Below are positions 7,622 to 14,658 of a stretch of 36,228 nt of DNA, piece by piece (the first letter of the stretch is position 1; every line of letters begins with the position of its first letter). The position numbers and the translations under genes were made by a program. The stretch spans positions 2,738-38,965 of the forward strand of contig WHTR01000021.1 of the NCBI GenBank assembly GCA_009377635.1. The letters run 5' to 3'. The notes beneath the pieces were generated by a model. It was not told where the DNA came from and made no database searches. It saw only the letters and a list, made by a program, of their open reading frames with translations. Source of the DNA: Chloroflexota bacterium. Its GTDB lineage: Bacteria; Chloroflexota; UBA6077; SHYK01.

Positions 7622-8072
7622 CCAAAAGAGAGGGTCCCGGTCGGACTACCGGCCGGGACCCTCCGTTCTCGATGTGGGCGGATTCGTGGTGGATGCGATG
7701 GCCGAGGGCACGCCCGTATTCGTGCTCGCCGCTGTCATCGTCGACATCGCTGTCGCGGTCACCCTGATGGGCCGCGGCGATGTCGTCATCGCAGGGATTG
7801 CTGGCTGCCAGGCCCGACTGGTCCAGGGGCAGCTCTGGGCCGAAGAGGAACGGCATGACCACCCGCTCCTCATAGGGCGGCAAGTCGCGGGCCACATTGG
7901 CCAGACCCAGGAAGACCGTGTTGCCGATCAGGTGGGTCGGGACTGCGGGAGAGATGCCCGCCCGCTCCACGGTCCGCGTCGGGTAACCGCGGCGGCAAGT
8001 GTGTGCGCGGATGAGCACATCGATCTCGCGGACGAGGGCCTCGATGTCGGATGGCGCCTGTATCTCAGTCAT
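7590..8072 (-). CDS. hypothetical protein, 160 aa
   Basis: Start ATG 8072 has AAGGAG seven bases upstream. The first half looks like genuine protein (MTEIQAPSDIEALVREIDVL, then THLIGNTVFLGLANVARDLP and YEERVVMPFLFGPELPLDQ). The second half is rich in Asp, His and Ser (DSDVDDDSGEHEYG) and reads through the hairpin at 7630-7663, overlapping the end of the convergent DinB-like gene by about 30 bases. That suggests either a frameshift near residue 100 or an extended disordered tail. I recognise no family. Confidence 0.5.
   Translation of the reverse strand: MTEIQAPSDIEALVREIDVLIRAHTCRRGYPTRTVERAGISPAVPTHLIGNTVFLGLANVARDLPPYEERVVMPFLFGPELPLDQSGLAASNPCDDDIAAAHQGDRDSDVDDDSGEHEYGRALGHRIHHESAHIENGGSRPVVRPGPSLLARSLSPHASA
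7630..7663. terminator. strong hairpin, probable bidirectional terminator
   Basis: A 15-bp stem, GAGGGTCCCGGTCGG (7630-7644) with CCGGCCGGGACCCTC (7649-7663), has one G-T wobble and loop ACTA. It starts nine bases after the DinB-like stop. It is flanked by AAAAGA on the left and CGTTCTC on the right, so U tracts are short; it could act on both convergent transcripts. Confidence 0.65.
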
Positions 8073-8201
8073 GGACAAGCTCCTTGAAGGACTGGCAGGT
8101 GCAGCCCCGGAGGATCCGGAGGTTTGGCGGTATCCATTGCAAAACTGTCTCGACCGCAAAGGCGGCTGTGGTCGGCGATGACAGGCTGAAGCGGCGTGCT
8201 C

Positions 8202-8230
8202 TTGTGCCGATATGATTTCTATATCATAAT
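8202..8230 (+). promoter_or_regulatory. promoter with palindromic operator candidate upstream of the two-gene module
   Basis: TTGTGC (8202-8207) and CATAAT (8225-8230) are spaced 17 bases apart. An inverted repeat TATGAT (8211-8216) / ATCATA (8223-8228), with a 6-base spacer, overlaps the spacer and the -10. This AT-rich palindrome stands out in GC-rich DNA and is the expected place for autoregulation by the downstream RHH-like protein. Confidence 0.4.
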
Positions 8231-8254
8231 TAGCGTGAGGTTCGAGAGCGAGAT

Positions 8255-8653
8255 GTGCATGAGCGGATGGCGGACAGCCTCGGCGCAACGCAGCCGATAG
8301 GGACCTCGCTGTTTGTGCTATTCGTGCCGCGTGTCACCCGTTCCGGTGATAGTATCGACCACGACTACTGGGTCGACCTGGCGCTGGAGATATTCGCGAC
8401 CCTGTTCCGCGGCGCGACCGCGTATCCGAGGGGTCGCGGCCGTTGGCGTGACAACGAACGCGGCGGGGCCCTTGTTGCGGACGAGCCGACGGTGGTGACG
8501 TGCTATGCCGCCCCGCATGACATAACCGACGAGGCGCTGGCCCGCCTTCGTGCGTTCTTGCACCGGCTTGGCCGCGAGGCGCAACAGGGCGAAGCCGGCA
8601 TGGTTTTCGACGGCCAATACTACGGGATCACGGAATACGACGACGGGAGGTGA
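8255..8653 (+). CDS. conserved hypothetical protein, first gene of an RHH-linked pair
   Basis: A 132-residue protein from GTG 8255 (ATG 8267 is an alternative start). Distinct segments are GTSLFVLFVPRVTRSG, DHDYWVDLALEIFATLFRGA, then YPRGRGRWRDNERGG and FHRLGREAQQGEAGMVFDGQ. I recall this pattern from uncharacterised bacterial proteins but no function. It is soluble, with no signal or membrane segment. The stop is three bases before the next start, so the pair is co-translated. The next product looks like a DNA-binding antitoxin, so this could be a toxin or an effector. That is inference from gene order only. Confidence 0.65.
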   Translation: MHERMADSLGATQPIGTSLFVLFVPRVTRSGDSIDHDYWVDLALEIFATLFRGATAYPRGRGRWRDNERGGALVADEPTVVTCYAAPHDITDEALARLRAFLHRLGREAQQGEAGMVFDGQYYGITEYDDGR

Positions 8654-8656
8654 CGC

Positions 8657-9040
8657 ATGCCGCGAAGTTCGGAGGAGATGCGCAAGGCGCTCGGAGCCAA
8701 TCAACCAGTCCCGGTTCGGACGCAGCTGCATGGACCGTTCGGCGTGCTCCACTTGCAGGCGGAGCTTGCGGAGCGTCTCCATACCGGAGGTGGGGCCGGT
8801 CGACCGTCGGACCCAGCTTGGACGATCCGGCGCCTGGTCGGCTTTCGCCCCGATACGTGGCGAGCGTTGACCGAGATCGCCGCGCGGTTGAGCTCGCCCC
8901 GGCGACGGGTCAGCCCGGGTCAAGTCGCGGCTAGCCTGATTGAGGACAGTGTTGCCAAGCTTAGGGAGAGTTCAACGCCACTCGACGGGGAGCCCCACCC
9001 GGGCAGGGCCGGCAGGCGACGGAAGAGTCACGTCTCCTAG
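8657..9040 (+). CDS. ribbon-helix-helix-like DNA-binding protein, second gene of the pair
   Basis: A 127-residue protein with GGGAGGTG upstream of ATG 8657. The central-to-C-terminal part has a beta-strand-like RRLVGFRPDTWRALTEIAAR followed by SPGQVAASLIEDSVAKL, the strand-helix-turn-helix order of an RHH domain. A basic tail ends in RRRKSH. The N-terminal 60 residues are unassigned and might hold a partner-binding region. Position after the 132-aa protein and the palindrome upstream fit an autoregulated pair. Its TAG stop lies inside the CTAG that borders the MITE-like element. Confidence 0.6.
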   Translation: MPRSSEEMRKALGANQPVPVRTQLHGPFGVLHLQAELAERLHTGGGAGRPSDPAWTIRRLVGFRPDTWRALTEIAARLSSPRRRVSPGQVAASLIEDSVAKLRESSTPLDGEPHPGRAGRRRKSHVS

Positions 9041-9231
9041 CCTTGGATTTCGCACATGGCCGAATCAATGCGCGGGGAAAGGCCGAGAGGACGGAATTTA
9101 GGCCGCCAGAACGTCATTATGGTCAAGTAATAGAGCCTCGCCGCGGTTCGATACTCCGTGCGCACGCGGATTCTCCTCCCATTCCGGCGACCTTGGGCGA
9201 TCAAATCGCCATGTGCGAAATACAAGCCTAG
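9037..9231. mobile_element. MITE-like element with 20-bp terminal inverted repeats
   Basis: The ends are inverted copies: CCTTGGATTTCGCACATGGC (9041-9060) on the left, and on the right (9208-9227) the reverse complement of GGCTTGTATTTCGCACATGGC minus its first base. That is about 18 of 20 matches, including an uninterrupted ATTTCGCACATGGC core. CTAG borders both ends (9037-9040 and 9228-9231), as expected for a target duplication or the CTAG/TA target preference of IS630-type elements. At 195 bp it holds no transposase; short open frames exist on both strands because of the symmetry. It sits exactly at the stop codon of the RHH-like gene. Confidence 0.75.
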
Positions 9232-9431
9232 CGAGTTGCCCAAGATGGTGCTCCGGTCATGCCTTCGGGCGTCAAGGTCCGCCGTCCCACAATCCGTACC
9301 ATAACCAGGCCTGAAGAGGGACGGAGCAGAACCGAATCATCCGATCAAAGAACCGACATGAGCGTACAGAAGCGGACAGGTATGCGTTCACGCGGAGTCG
9401 GTCTGAAGGGGGCGGCGGCGATGGTGTCATC

Positions 9432-9460
9432 TTGACAGACAGGCACCGGGTCGGCAGACT
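9432..9460 (+). promoter_or_regulatory. possible IS66 transposase promoter
   Basis: A perfect TTGACA (9432-9437) lies 17 bases before CAGACT (9455-9460), a poor -10, directly in front of the transposase start at 9467. The DNA from 9232 to 9431 shows no gene and no clear IS66 terminal repeat. Confidence 0.3.
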
Positions 9461-9466
9461 GGTGGC

Positions 9467-10468
9467 ATGCCGCCAGATGCGCCGATGCCGAGCACGTTGG
9501 AGGAGGCGATCGCCCTGCTCCAGGTGCTCTGGGCTGAAGTGGTCCAGCTCCGCGCCGAGAATGCGCGCTTGACGGCGCGCGTGCAAGAGCTCGAGGCGCG
9601 GCTGGGCCAGAACTCGTCGAACTCCTCCCGTCCCCCGTCGGCGGACCCCCCCCACGGGCGGACCTCCCGCAGAGAGCCGCCCGCCGGTCGGCGGCCCGGG
9701 GGCCAGCCGAGCCACCCAGCCCACGAGCGGCCGCTGCGGCCCAGCGACCAGGTGGACCGCGTGGTGGAGCAGTGGCCCGAGACTTGTGCTCACTGCCAGG
9801 GCTCCCTGTCGGCTGACCCGGCGCTGATGGTGGGGGAGCCGGCCCGCCATCAGGTGACCGAGCTGCCACCCATCCGGGCCGAGGTGACCGAGTACCGTCT
9901 GCATCGGGTGCGCTGCCCCACCTGCGGGGGCGAGACGCGCGCGTGCTTGCCGCCAGAAGCGCCCGGCGGGGCCTTCGGCCCGCGCTTGCAGGCGACGGTG
10001 GCGGTCTTCTCTGGCCGCTGTCGGCTGTCTCGGCGGGAAGTGGCGGACGTGTGTGGGGAGATGCTGGGCGCGGACGTCGCGGTAGGCAGCGTCGATCGGC
10101 TCTGCCAGGAGACCGGGCAGGCCTTGGCCGAGCCGGTGGCCGAACTGGCGCAGGCCGTGCGCGAGGCGCCCGTCGCCAACATGGACGAGACCGGCTGGAA
10201 GCAGGCGGGCCAGCGCGGCTGGCTGTGGGTGGTGGTGACCACAGTGGTCACGGTGTTCACCATCGCGAAGAGTCGGGGGAGCCAGGTGGTCAAAGAGCTC
10301 CTGGGCGAGACCTACGCCGGCTCGCTGGGAAGCGACCGCTGGTCGGCCTACAGCTACCTGCCCGTGGAGCGCCGGCAGGTCTGTTGGGCGCACCTGCGTC
10401 GGGATTTCCAGGCGCTGGTGGACTATGGGGGCGCGGCGGTGTTCCGTGACCATTACCTAACCGTTTGA
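9467..10468 (+). pseudogene. IS66 family transposase, C-terminus missing
   Basis: The 333-residue frame begins with a coiled-coil leucine region (EEAIALLQVLWAEVVQLRAE), a SSNSSRPPSADPP linker, a zinc-binding CxxC pair (CAHC, CPTC) and then the catalytic core with NMDETGW and GSDRWSAYSYLP, supplying two acidic residues. It breaks off after CWAHLRRDFQALVDYGGAA. Intact single-ORF members run to about 450-520 residues and place the last catalytic glutamate in the lost part. The break near 10440 lies 50 bases before the next aldolase gene, so a deletion or insertion boundary is there. Non-functional. Confidence 0.9.
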
Positions 10469-10492
10469 CTCCAAGAACGGGGGAGTAGTGCG

Positions 10493-11308
10493 TTGGCGAC
10501 CGTTGACGAGCTGAGGCGCCTGGTGGCGACATCATGCCGGGTGGTGGGAACAGAGCTTGGTCCCGGCGCCGGTCATGTGAGCGCGCGGATTCCGGGAACC
10601 AATGAAATGTGGCTCCGGTGCCGTGGAGGCCCTACAATGGGCGGCCTCGCACAGACGGACGTCCACCACGTTCGGCGGCCTGACTTTGATGGGGAAGGTC
10701 CGGGGCTGGGCAGGAGCCACTATGCACCGCACGAGACTCCCTTGCACGGCGAGGTCTATAAGGCGCGGTCTGAGGTGGGGGCCGTGGTGCACGTGCACCC
10801 CAAGCATGCGCTCCTTTGCAGTGTGACAGGCGTTGAGTTCACCCCGATCTTCGGGGGATACAGCCCTGGTCTGGCCCGCATCGCGATTCTGGGAGTTCCT
10901 ACCTATCACCGAGCCGCCACGATTATTGACCCAGACATGGCGGCCGAGATGATCGAGGTCATGGGCGATCGGAATGTCGTCCTGCTGCGCGGCCACGGGA
11001 TTGCGACGACGGGCCCCACGGTCCAGGCTGCGACGAGCGTCGCGCTGCAGTTTGAGAACCTGTGCGAGATCATGTGGCAGGTGGCCCTGACGGGTCGCAA
11101 GCCCATGGAGATCGCGCAGGTGGACAAGGACCGGTATGACCCACGGAAGGAGCAGGTCGTGTTCCCTGCATCGAGAGATTGGCAGGGGATGCGCAGAGCT
11201 GAGGGCGCAGGAGACGGCGAAGAAGGCGGCATGGGATGGCGCGGCTGGGTCCAGCGGGTCGAAGGAACCGTAGGCCTCCCAAGCGAGCAACTCGACGAAG
11301 ACGGCTGA
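10493..11308 (+). CDS. class II aldolase/adducin family protein
   Basis: A 271-residue protein from TTG 10493 with GGGGGAG upstream. Family landmarks in order: GPGAGHVSARIPG (residues 24-36), APHETPLHGEVYKAR, VVHVHP (H100, H102) and LLRGHG (H168), giving the three zinc histidines. The last 60 residues are loop-like and probably dispensable. A full-length enzyme should carry out retro-aldol cleavage or decarboxylation of a hydroxy-oxo acid, such as arises after ring opening. It stands 152 bases ahead of a Rieske oxygenase fragment on the same strand, a pairing also seen at 1-1712, suggesting that aldolase plus Rieske is a recurring partnership. Confidence 0.85.
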   Translation: MATVDELRRLVATSCRVVGTELGPGAGHVSARIPGTNEMWLRCRGGPTMGGLAQTDVHHVRRPDFDGEGPGLGRSHYAPHETPLHGEVYKARSEVGAVVHVHPKHALLCSVTGVEFTPIFGGYSPGLARIAILGVPTYHRAATIIDPDMAAEMIEVMGDRNVVLLRGHGIATTGPTVQAATSVALQFENLCEIMWQVALTGRKPMEIAQVDKDRYDPRKEQVVFPASRDWQGMRRAEGAGDGEEGGMGWRGWVQRVEGTVGLPSEQLDEDG

Positions 11309-11460
11309 GGAGCCCGCACCCCGCCCAGGAGCCTGGCAGCGGAGGGGAGCCGAATGACGAACATGGCGGATGCGGGAGCATGGCCGAGCTGAGAGGCCAT
11401 CCCTCGCCAAGGATCGTGCACAGCGCAGATCGAGCGACAGGCGCGTCGAGGAGGACTGCG

Positions 11461-12033
11461 ATGCTTACCAGGGAGAAAAACGAGCTTCTGACGCGAGTCG
11501 GACCGGGCCAGCCGGCCGGCGAGCTGCTGCGGCGGTACTGGCATCCGGTGTGCCCGGTCCAGGAGCTTTCATCGGAGCAGCCCACCCGCTTCGTCCGCAT
11601 CCTGGGGGAGGACCTGGTCCTCTTCCTGGACAAGAGCGGCCGGGCGGGACTCATCCAGGACCACTGTTCGAACCGGGGCGCCTCGCTCCTGTACGGTCGG
11701 GTCGAGGAGCGCGGGATCGCCTGCGCCTATCACGGCTGGCTCTATGACACGCAGGGCAGCTGCCTGGAGACCCCGGCCGAGCCAGCCGACAGCAATTTCT
11801 ATCTCACCGTCAGGATCAGGGCGTACCCGGTCCAGAGGTTCGTCGGGCTGTACTGGGCGTACCTCGGGCCCGAGCCAGCGCCGGTGATTCCGAAGTACGA
11901 TGTCTGGGTCCGCAAGGACGGCCGGCGGGATATTACAGTCCACCCACGGCTGGACTGCAACTGGCTCCACCCGCAGCCGCGCCGGGGGGAACGGGCGACG
12001 ACCAGCAGCGAGCCGGACCCCGACGGGTTGTGA
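11461..12033 (+). pseudogene. Rieske oxygenase, N-terminal fragment with an altered cluster ligand
   Basis: ATG 11461 with GAGGAGGACTGCG upstream starts a typical NELLTRVGPGQPAGELLRRY N-terminus. The Rieske motif reads C69-S-N71 and C88-A-Y-H91: the first histidine ligand is replaced by asparagine (codon AAC), which should destroy or alter the [2Fe-2S] cluster. Homology stops at LDCNWLH, exactly where the mononuclear iron site should begin, and about 20 unrelated codons follow. About 60 percent of the protein is gone. The sequence next to it is the mature part of a solute-binding protein in another frame, so a deletion joined the two genes. Confidence 0.9.
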
Positions 12034-12941
12034 CCATCGTCCGGGGCGACGTGCCCACACTCGTGCCGGATGTACCGGGACCGGTCCCGGGTCTGGATGA
12101 GCTGAAGGAAGCCATCAACGTCGGTCTGGCCACCCGTGGGCCGGAAGGCAGCCTGGTGCCGAGAATCGCGGAGCCGGTCCCCACGACTGAGAACGGGCTG
12201 TGGAAGGTCTTGGCCGACGGTCGGATCCCCTTCGCTGGTGGCGACGTGTACAGCTCGATCGAGGCGATCGATGCGCTGGACCCCCAGACGCTGGTCGTGA
12301 CGTGGGAGAATATCTACCTTCAGGCAAATGTGGCCGAGGAGGGCTTCGAGTTTCCATTCCCGCGACACCTCATGGAGCCGGTCTACGAATCGGGCGACAT
12401 CGAGCGCTTGCTCGCTCTGCCGTACTGGACTGAGAAGTTCATCGGTACGGGCCCCTATCGGGTTCGGAGCTGGACCGTGGGGAGCGGCGCGGTGCTGGAC
12501 CAGTTCGACAAGTACTTTCTGGGTCGGCCGAAGATCGACACCGTCGAGGTGAAATTCATTGTCGATCCCAACACCATCGCGGCCAATCTCCTGGCAGGAG
12601 AGGCGGACGTCACCTTCGGCGGACGGCTCCCGCTGGACTGGGCGCAAGAGATCGCTGGCCGCTCCCCGACCGTCACGTTCGGCACCAACTCAGCGAACCC
12701 GATGGTCGTCTACCTCAACCTGCTGAATCCGGAACCATCGGCACTGCTGCAACCAGAGTTTCGGCGGGCGCTGGTCCATGCGCTGGACAGAGAGACGATG
12801 ATGAACACCCTGGTAAGCAGTCTCACGGCGCTGGCGCACACGACGATCTTGAACCCAAGCCGAGGTGAGGAGTTCCCGATCATATTCCGACCCCCGAACC
12901 AAGGATCCTCCTTCTCCACGGAGCGATGGCAGCCACGGTGA
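12030..12941 (+). pseudogene. family 5 solute-binding protein, truncated at both ends and internally deleted
   Basis: In this frame SBP_bac_5 (DppA/OppA-type) sequence is clear: VTIVRGDVPTL, IGTGPYRVRSW, LGRPKIDTVEVKFIVDPNT, NLLAGEADVTFGG, FRRALVHALDRETMM. Homology begins near 11985, upstream of the nominal GTG 12030, in a linker region; the lipoprotein signal is lost. Compared with the intact paralogue at 21676-23421, about 35 residues are missing between VLADGR and IPFAGG (the THWHDGTP-type region), in frame. It ends around residue 285 without the last 230 or so residues. The tail overlaps the convergent gene at 12880. It would not export or bind properly. Confidence 0.85.
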
Positions 12942-13458
12942 GCACAAGCGCTGAGCCAAAGGCGAGCAGGATGGGTGAGGCTGACCCAGACGAAGCCGGC
13001 TCTTCGGTGCCTGGCGGCCGCACAAAGAAGGTGTCCCCGTGGAAGATCGTCCCGTCGCGGCCCGTACTTTGGACGCAGTAGCGCATGATGAGGACGTAGG
13101 AACCCGGCTCCACCTCGGGTACGGTGAAGGAGATGCGTCCGTGCTTGTTGGCATCCGGCAGGAGCTGCCCAAGCGGCACCAGGCGCGGATCGCTTGCCGA
13201 CGTGACCGTCTGGCCATCAGCCGGCAGGAGAAACAGGTCGACCGCACGGGCGCGCACATACGCAAAGAGCAATGGGTAGCGACCCTCGACGATGGCCCCC
13301 GGTGTTCCACGTCGCGGGTCGAGGTTCATCCCCTTGGCCAGGACCGGCGCCGCTGATGTGAGGAATACCATGACCAGAGCCAGGGAGAGGAGCGCGTGAG
13401 TGTCGGTGAGTGCTTTGAGCACCCGCATTCCTACACTTCGGCGGTCAGGGCCAAGCAT
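12880..13458 (-). CDS. secreted Ig-like protein with C-terminal membrane anchor
   Basis: About 192 residues. ATG 13458 overlaps the stop of the upstream gene by 14 bases; ATG 13428 is an alternative. A signal peptide (HALLSLALVMVFLTSAAPVL, cleaved near A-K-G) leads into a beta-rich domain (RRGTPGAIVEGRYPLLFAYV, then ISFTVPEVEPGSYVLIMRYC), a short linker rich in S/P/E, a transmembrane helix (ILLAFGSALVLTVAAIAPW) and RRR. This is a surface domain tethered by its C-terminus. It is the last gene of the propeller set. Function unknown; the domain order resembles CopC/YcnI-like cell-surface proteins, but without their copper histidines. Confidence 0.65.
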   Translation of the reverse strand: MLGPDRRSVGMRVLKALTDTHALLSLALVMVFLTSAAPVLAKGMNLDPRRGTPGAIVEGRYPLLFAYVRARAVDLFLLPADGQTVTSASDPRLVPLGQLLPDANKHGRISFTVPEVEPGSYVLIMRYCVQSTGRDGTIFHGDTFFVRPPGTEEPASSGSASPILLAFGSALVLTVAAIAPWRRRILGSGVGI

Positions 13459-14623
13459 GCCAGGAAGCATACGGGTGCACACTCCACGAGCGGAGGATCT
13501 CAAAAGACCTGGGGTCGAACAACGCCAGATGGGTGGAAGCTGGCGTCGACCGTTTCCCCAACGTGACGAACTCGCCGTCCATCGTCCGCGCCGGAACGAC
13601 TTCCCACCCTTCGAGGTGCGCCACGGGCGCCAGACTTTGCTCATCAAATATGTGGGTGCGCGGATCCTCTCGCTGGACCACCAGCAGACGTAGCCCGTCA
13701 GGCGTCAGGCTCACCTCGGCATCTCTGCTCACATCGACGTCTTCGGCCGCGATCTCTTCACCCCTCTCGACGTCGAGCATCCGCAGCCCAAGCGATCTGT
13801 GCGTGATGCGCCATTCGTTGACAGGCACGATCTCCGCGTCGGTGGTTCCACCCACCACATACATTCGGGTCCCGTCGGACGAGAGGACAGCGGACTTGAA
13901 CGCACCACTCCCGGCCTCCTTGGCTTTGGCGACGCTTGCCAACTGACTGAGCACCCGCTCTATCCAGGACTCGCGCTTGCCCAGCGCGATGGTCCGCACC
14001 GAGCGGTCATCGGCATCGACCGTCGTGAGCCGGTCGTCGTCCGCGTGCAGAACATGGACCTTGCGGGCGTCCGCTGAAATCACCACCACTGGCGTCCAGG
14101 AGGCGAACCGCATCTGCTCGTACGGACCCTGGCAGCCCTCCTCGCACCAGTACCCGTTCAGCACCTCGGCCAGGGGTTGCTCCCATTGGACCTCGAGGGT
14201 CCCGGCGTCCAGCAGGACGACCCGTGGAGGATCGGGCCGGGAAAGCCCGGGCGCTGGGCCGAGTGGCTGTCCGTAGATGAGCAGCTGCTCAGAGCTGGCG
14301 CCATACGCAATGCGCAGCGGTCGGAATCCTGCCTCCAGCTGCCGGCGGGTCACGATCGACCCACGCTCTGCATCCACAGTCAGGAGCGTGCTGGATTGCT
14401 CGCCATTGACGACCACCGCGAGGTGGGTGGCCGCGGGATCGAACGCCATCGCCCCTACCCAGCCGTCGGTCGATAGTTCAAACGGCACGTCATGCCACGA
14501 CGCGATCTCGACCAGATGCAGCTCCCCGGCGCCCGGCCGGCATGCCGTCCCGATGCCCGACGGTTCGCAGGTCCTGCCGCGACTCTCGTGCGCTGCCAAT
14601 CGCTTGTTAAATGACGCATGCAA
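13445..14623 (-). CDS. beta-propeller protein (paralogue of the lipoprotein upstream)
   Basis: 392 residues read from TTG 14623. Repeats of blade type are visible (GWVGAMAFDPAATHLAVVV, SAVLSSDGTRMYVVGG, VSLTPDGLRLLVVQ). It aligns with the preceding lipoprotein, for example HVLHADDDRLTTVDADDRSV beside AVAHADADALTLVDLDRV, and both carry a close cysteine pair just before (C-E-E-G-C here). Unlike the paralogue it has no signal peptide or lipobox, and the start has no ribosome binding site, so the N-terminus may be lost or misplaced. If not exported it is probably non-functional. Translationally linked to the next gene by overlap. Confidence 0.65.
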   Translation of the reverse strand: MHASFNKRLAAHESRGRTCEPSGIGTACRPGAGELHLVEIASWHDVPFELSTDGWVGAMAFDPAATHLAVVVNGEQSSTLLTVDAERGSIVTRRQLEAGFRPLRIAYGASSEQLLIYGQPLGPAPGLSRPDPPRVVLLDAGTLEVQWEQPLAEVLNGYWCEEGCQGPYEQMRFASWTPVVVISADARKVHVLHADDDRLTTVDADDRSVRTIALGKRESWIERVLSQLASVAKAKEAGSGAFKSAVLSSDGTRMYVVGGTTDAEIVPVNEWRITHRSLGLRMLDVERGEEIAAEDVDVSRDAEVSLTPDGLRLLVVQREDPRTHIFDEQSLAPVAHLEGWEVVPARTMDGEFVTLGKRSTPASTHLALFDPRSFEILRSWSVHPYASWHAWP

Positions 14624-14658
14624 TTACCGCCCGCGGTAGCGCAGGTAGTGGACCGACA

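Noticed and set aside
11799-12647. 282-codon minus-strand frame
   Set aside because: Opposite the solute-binding protein remnant; no motif, while the plus strand shows clear SBP family sequence.
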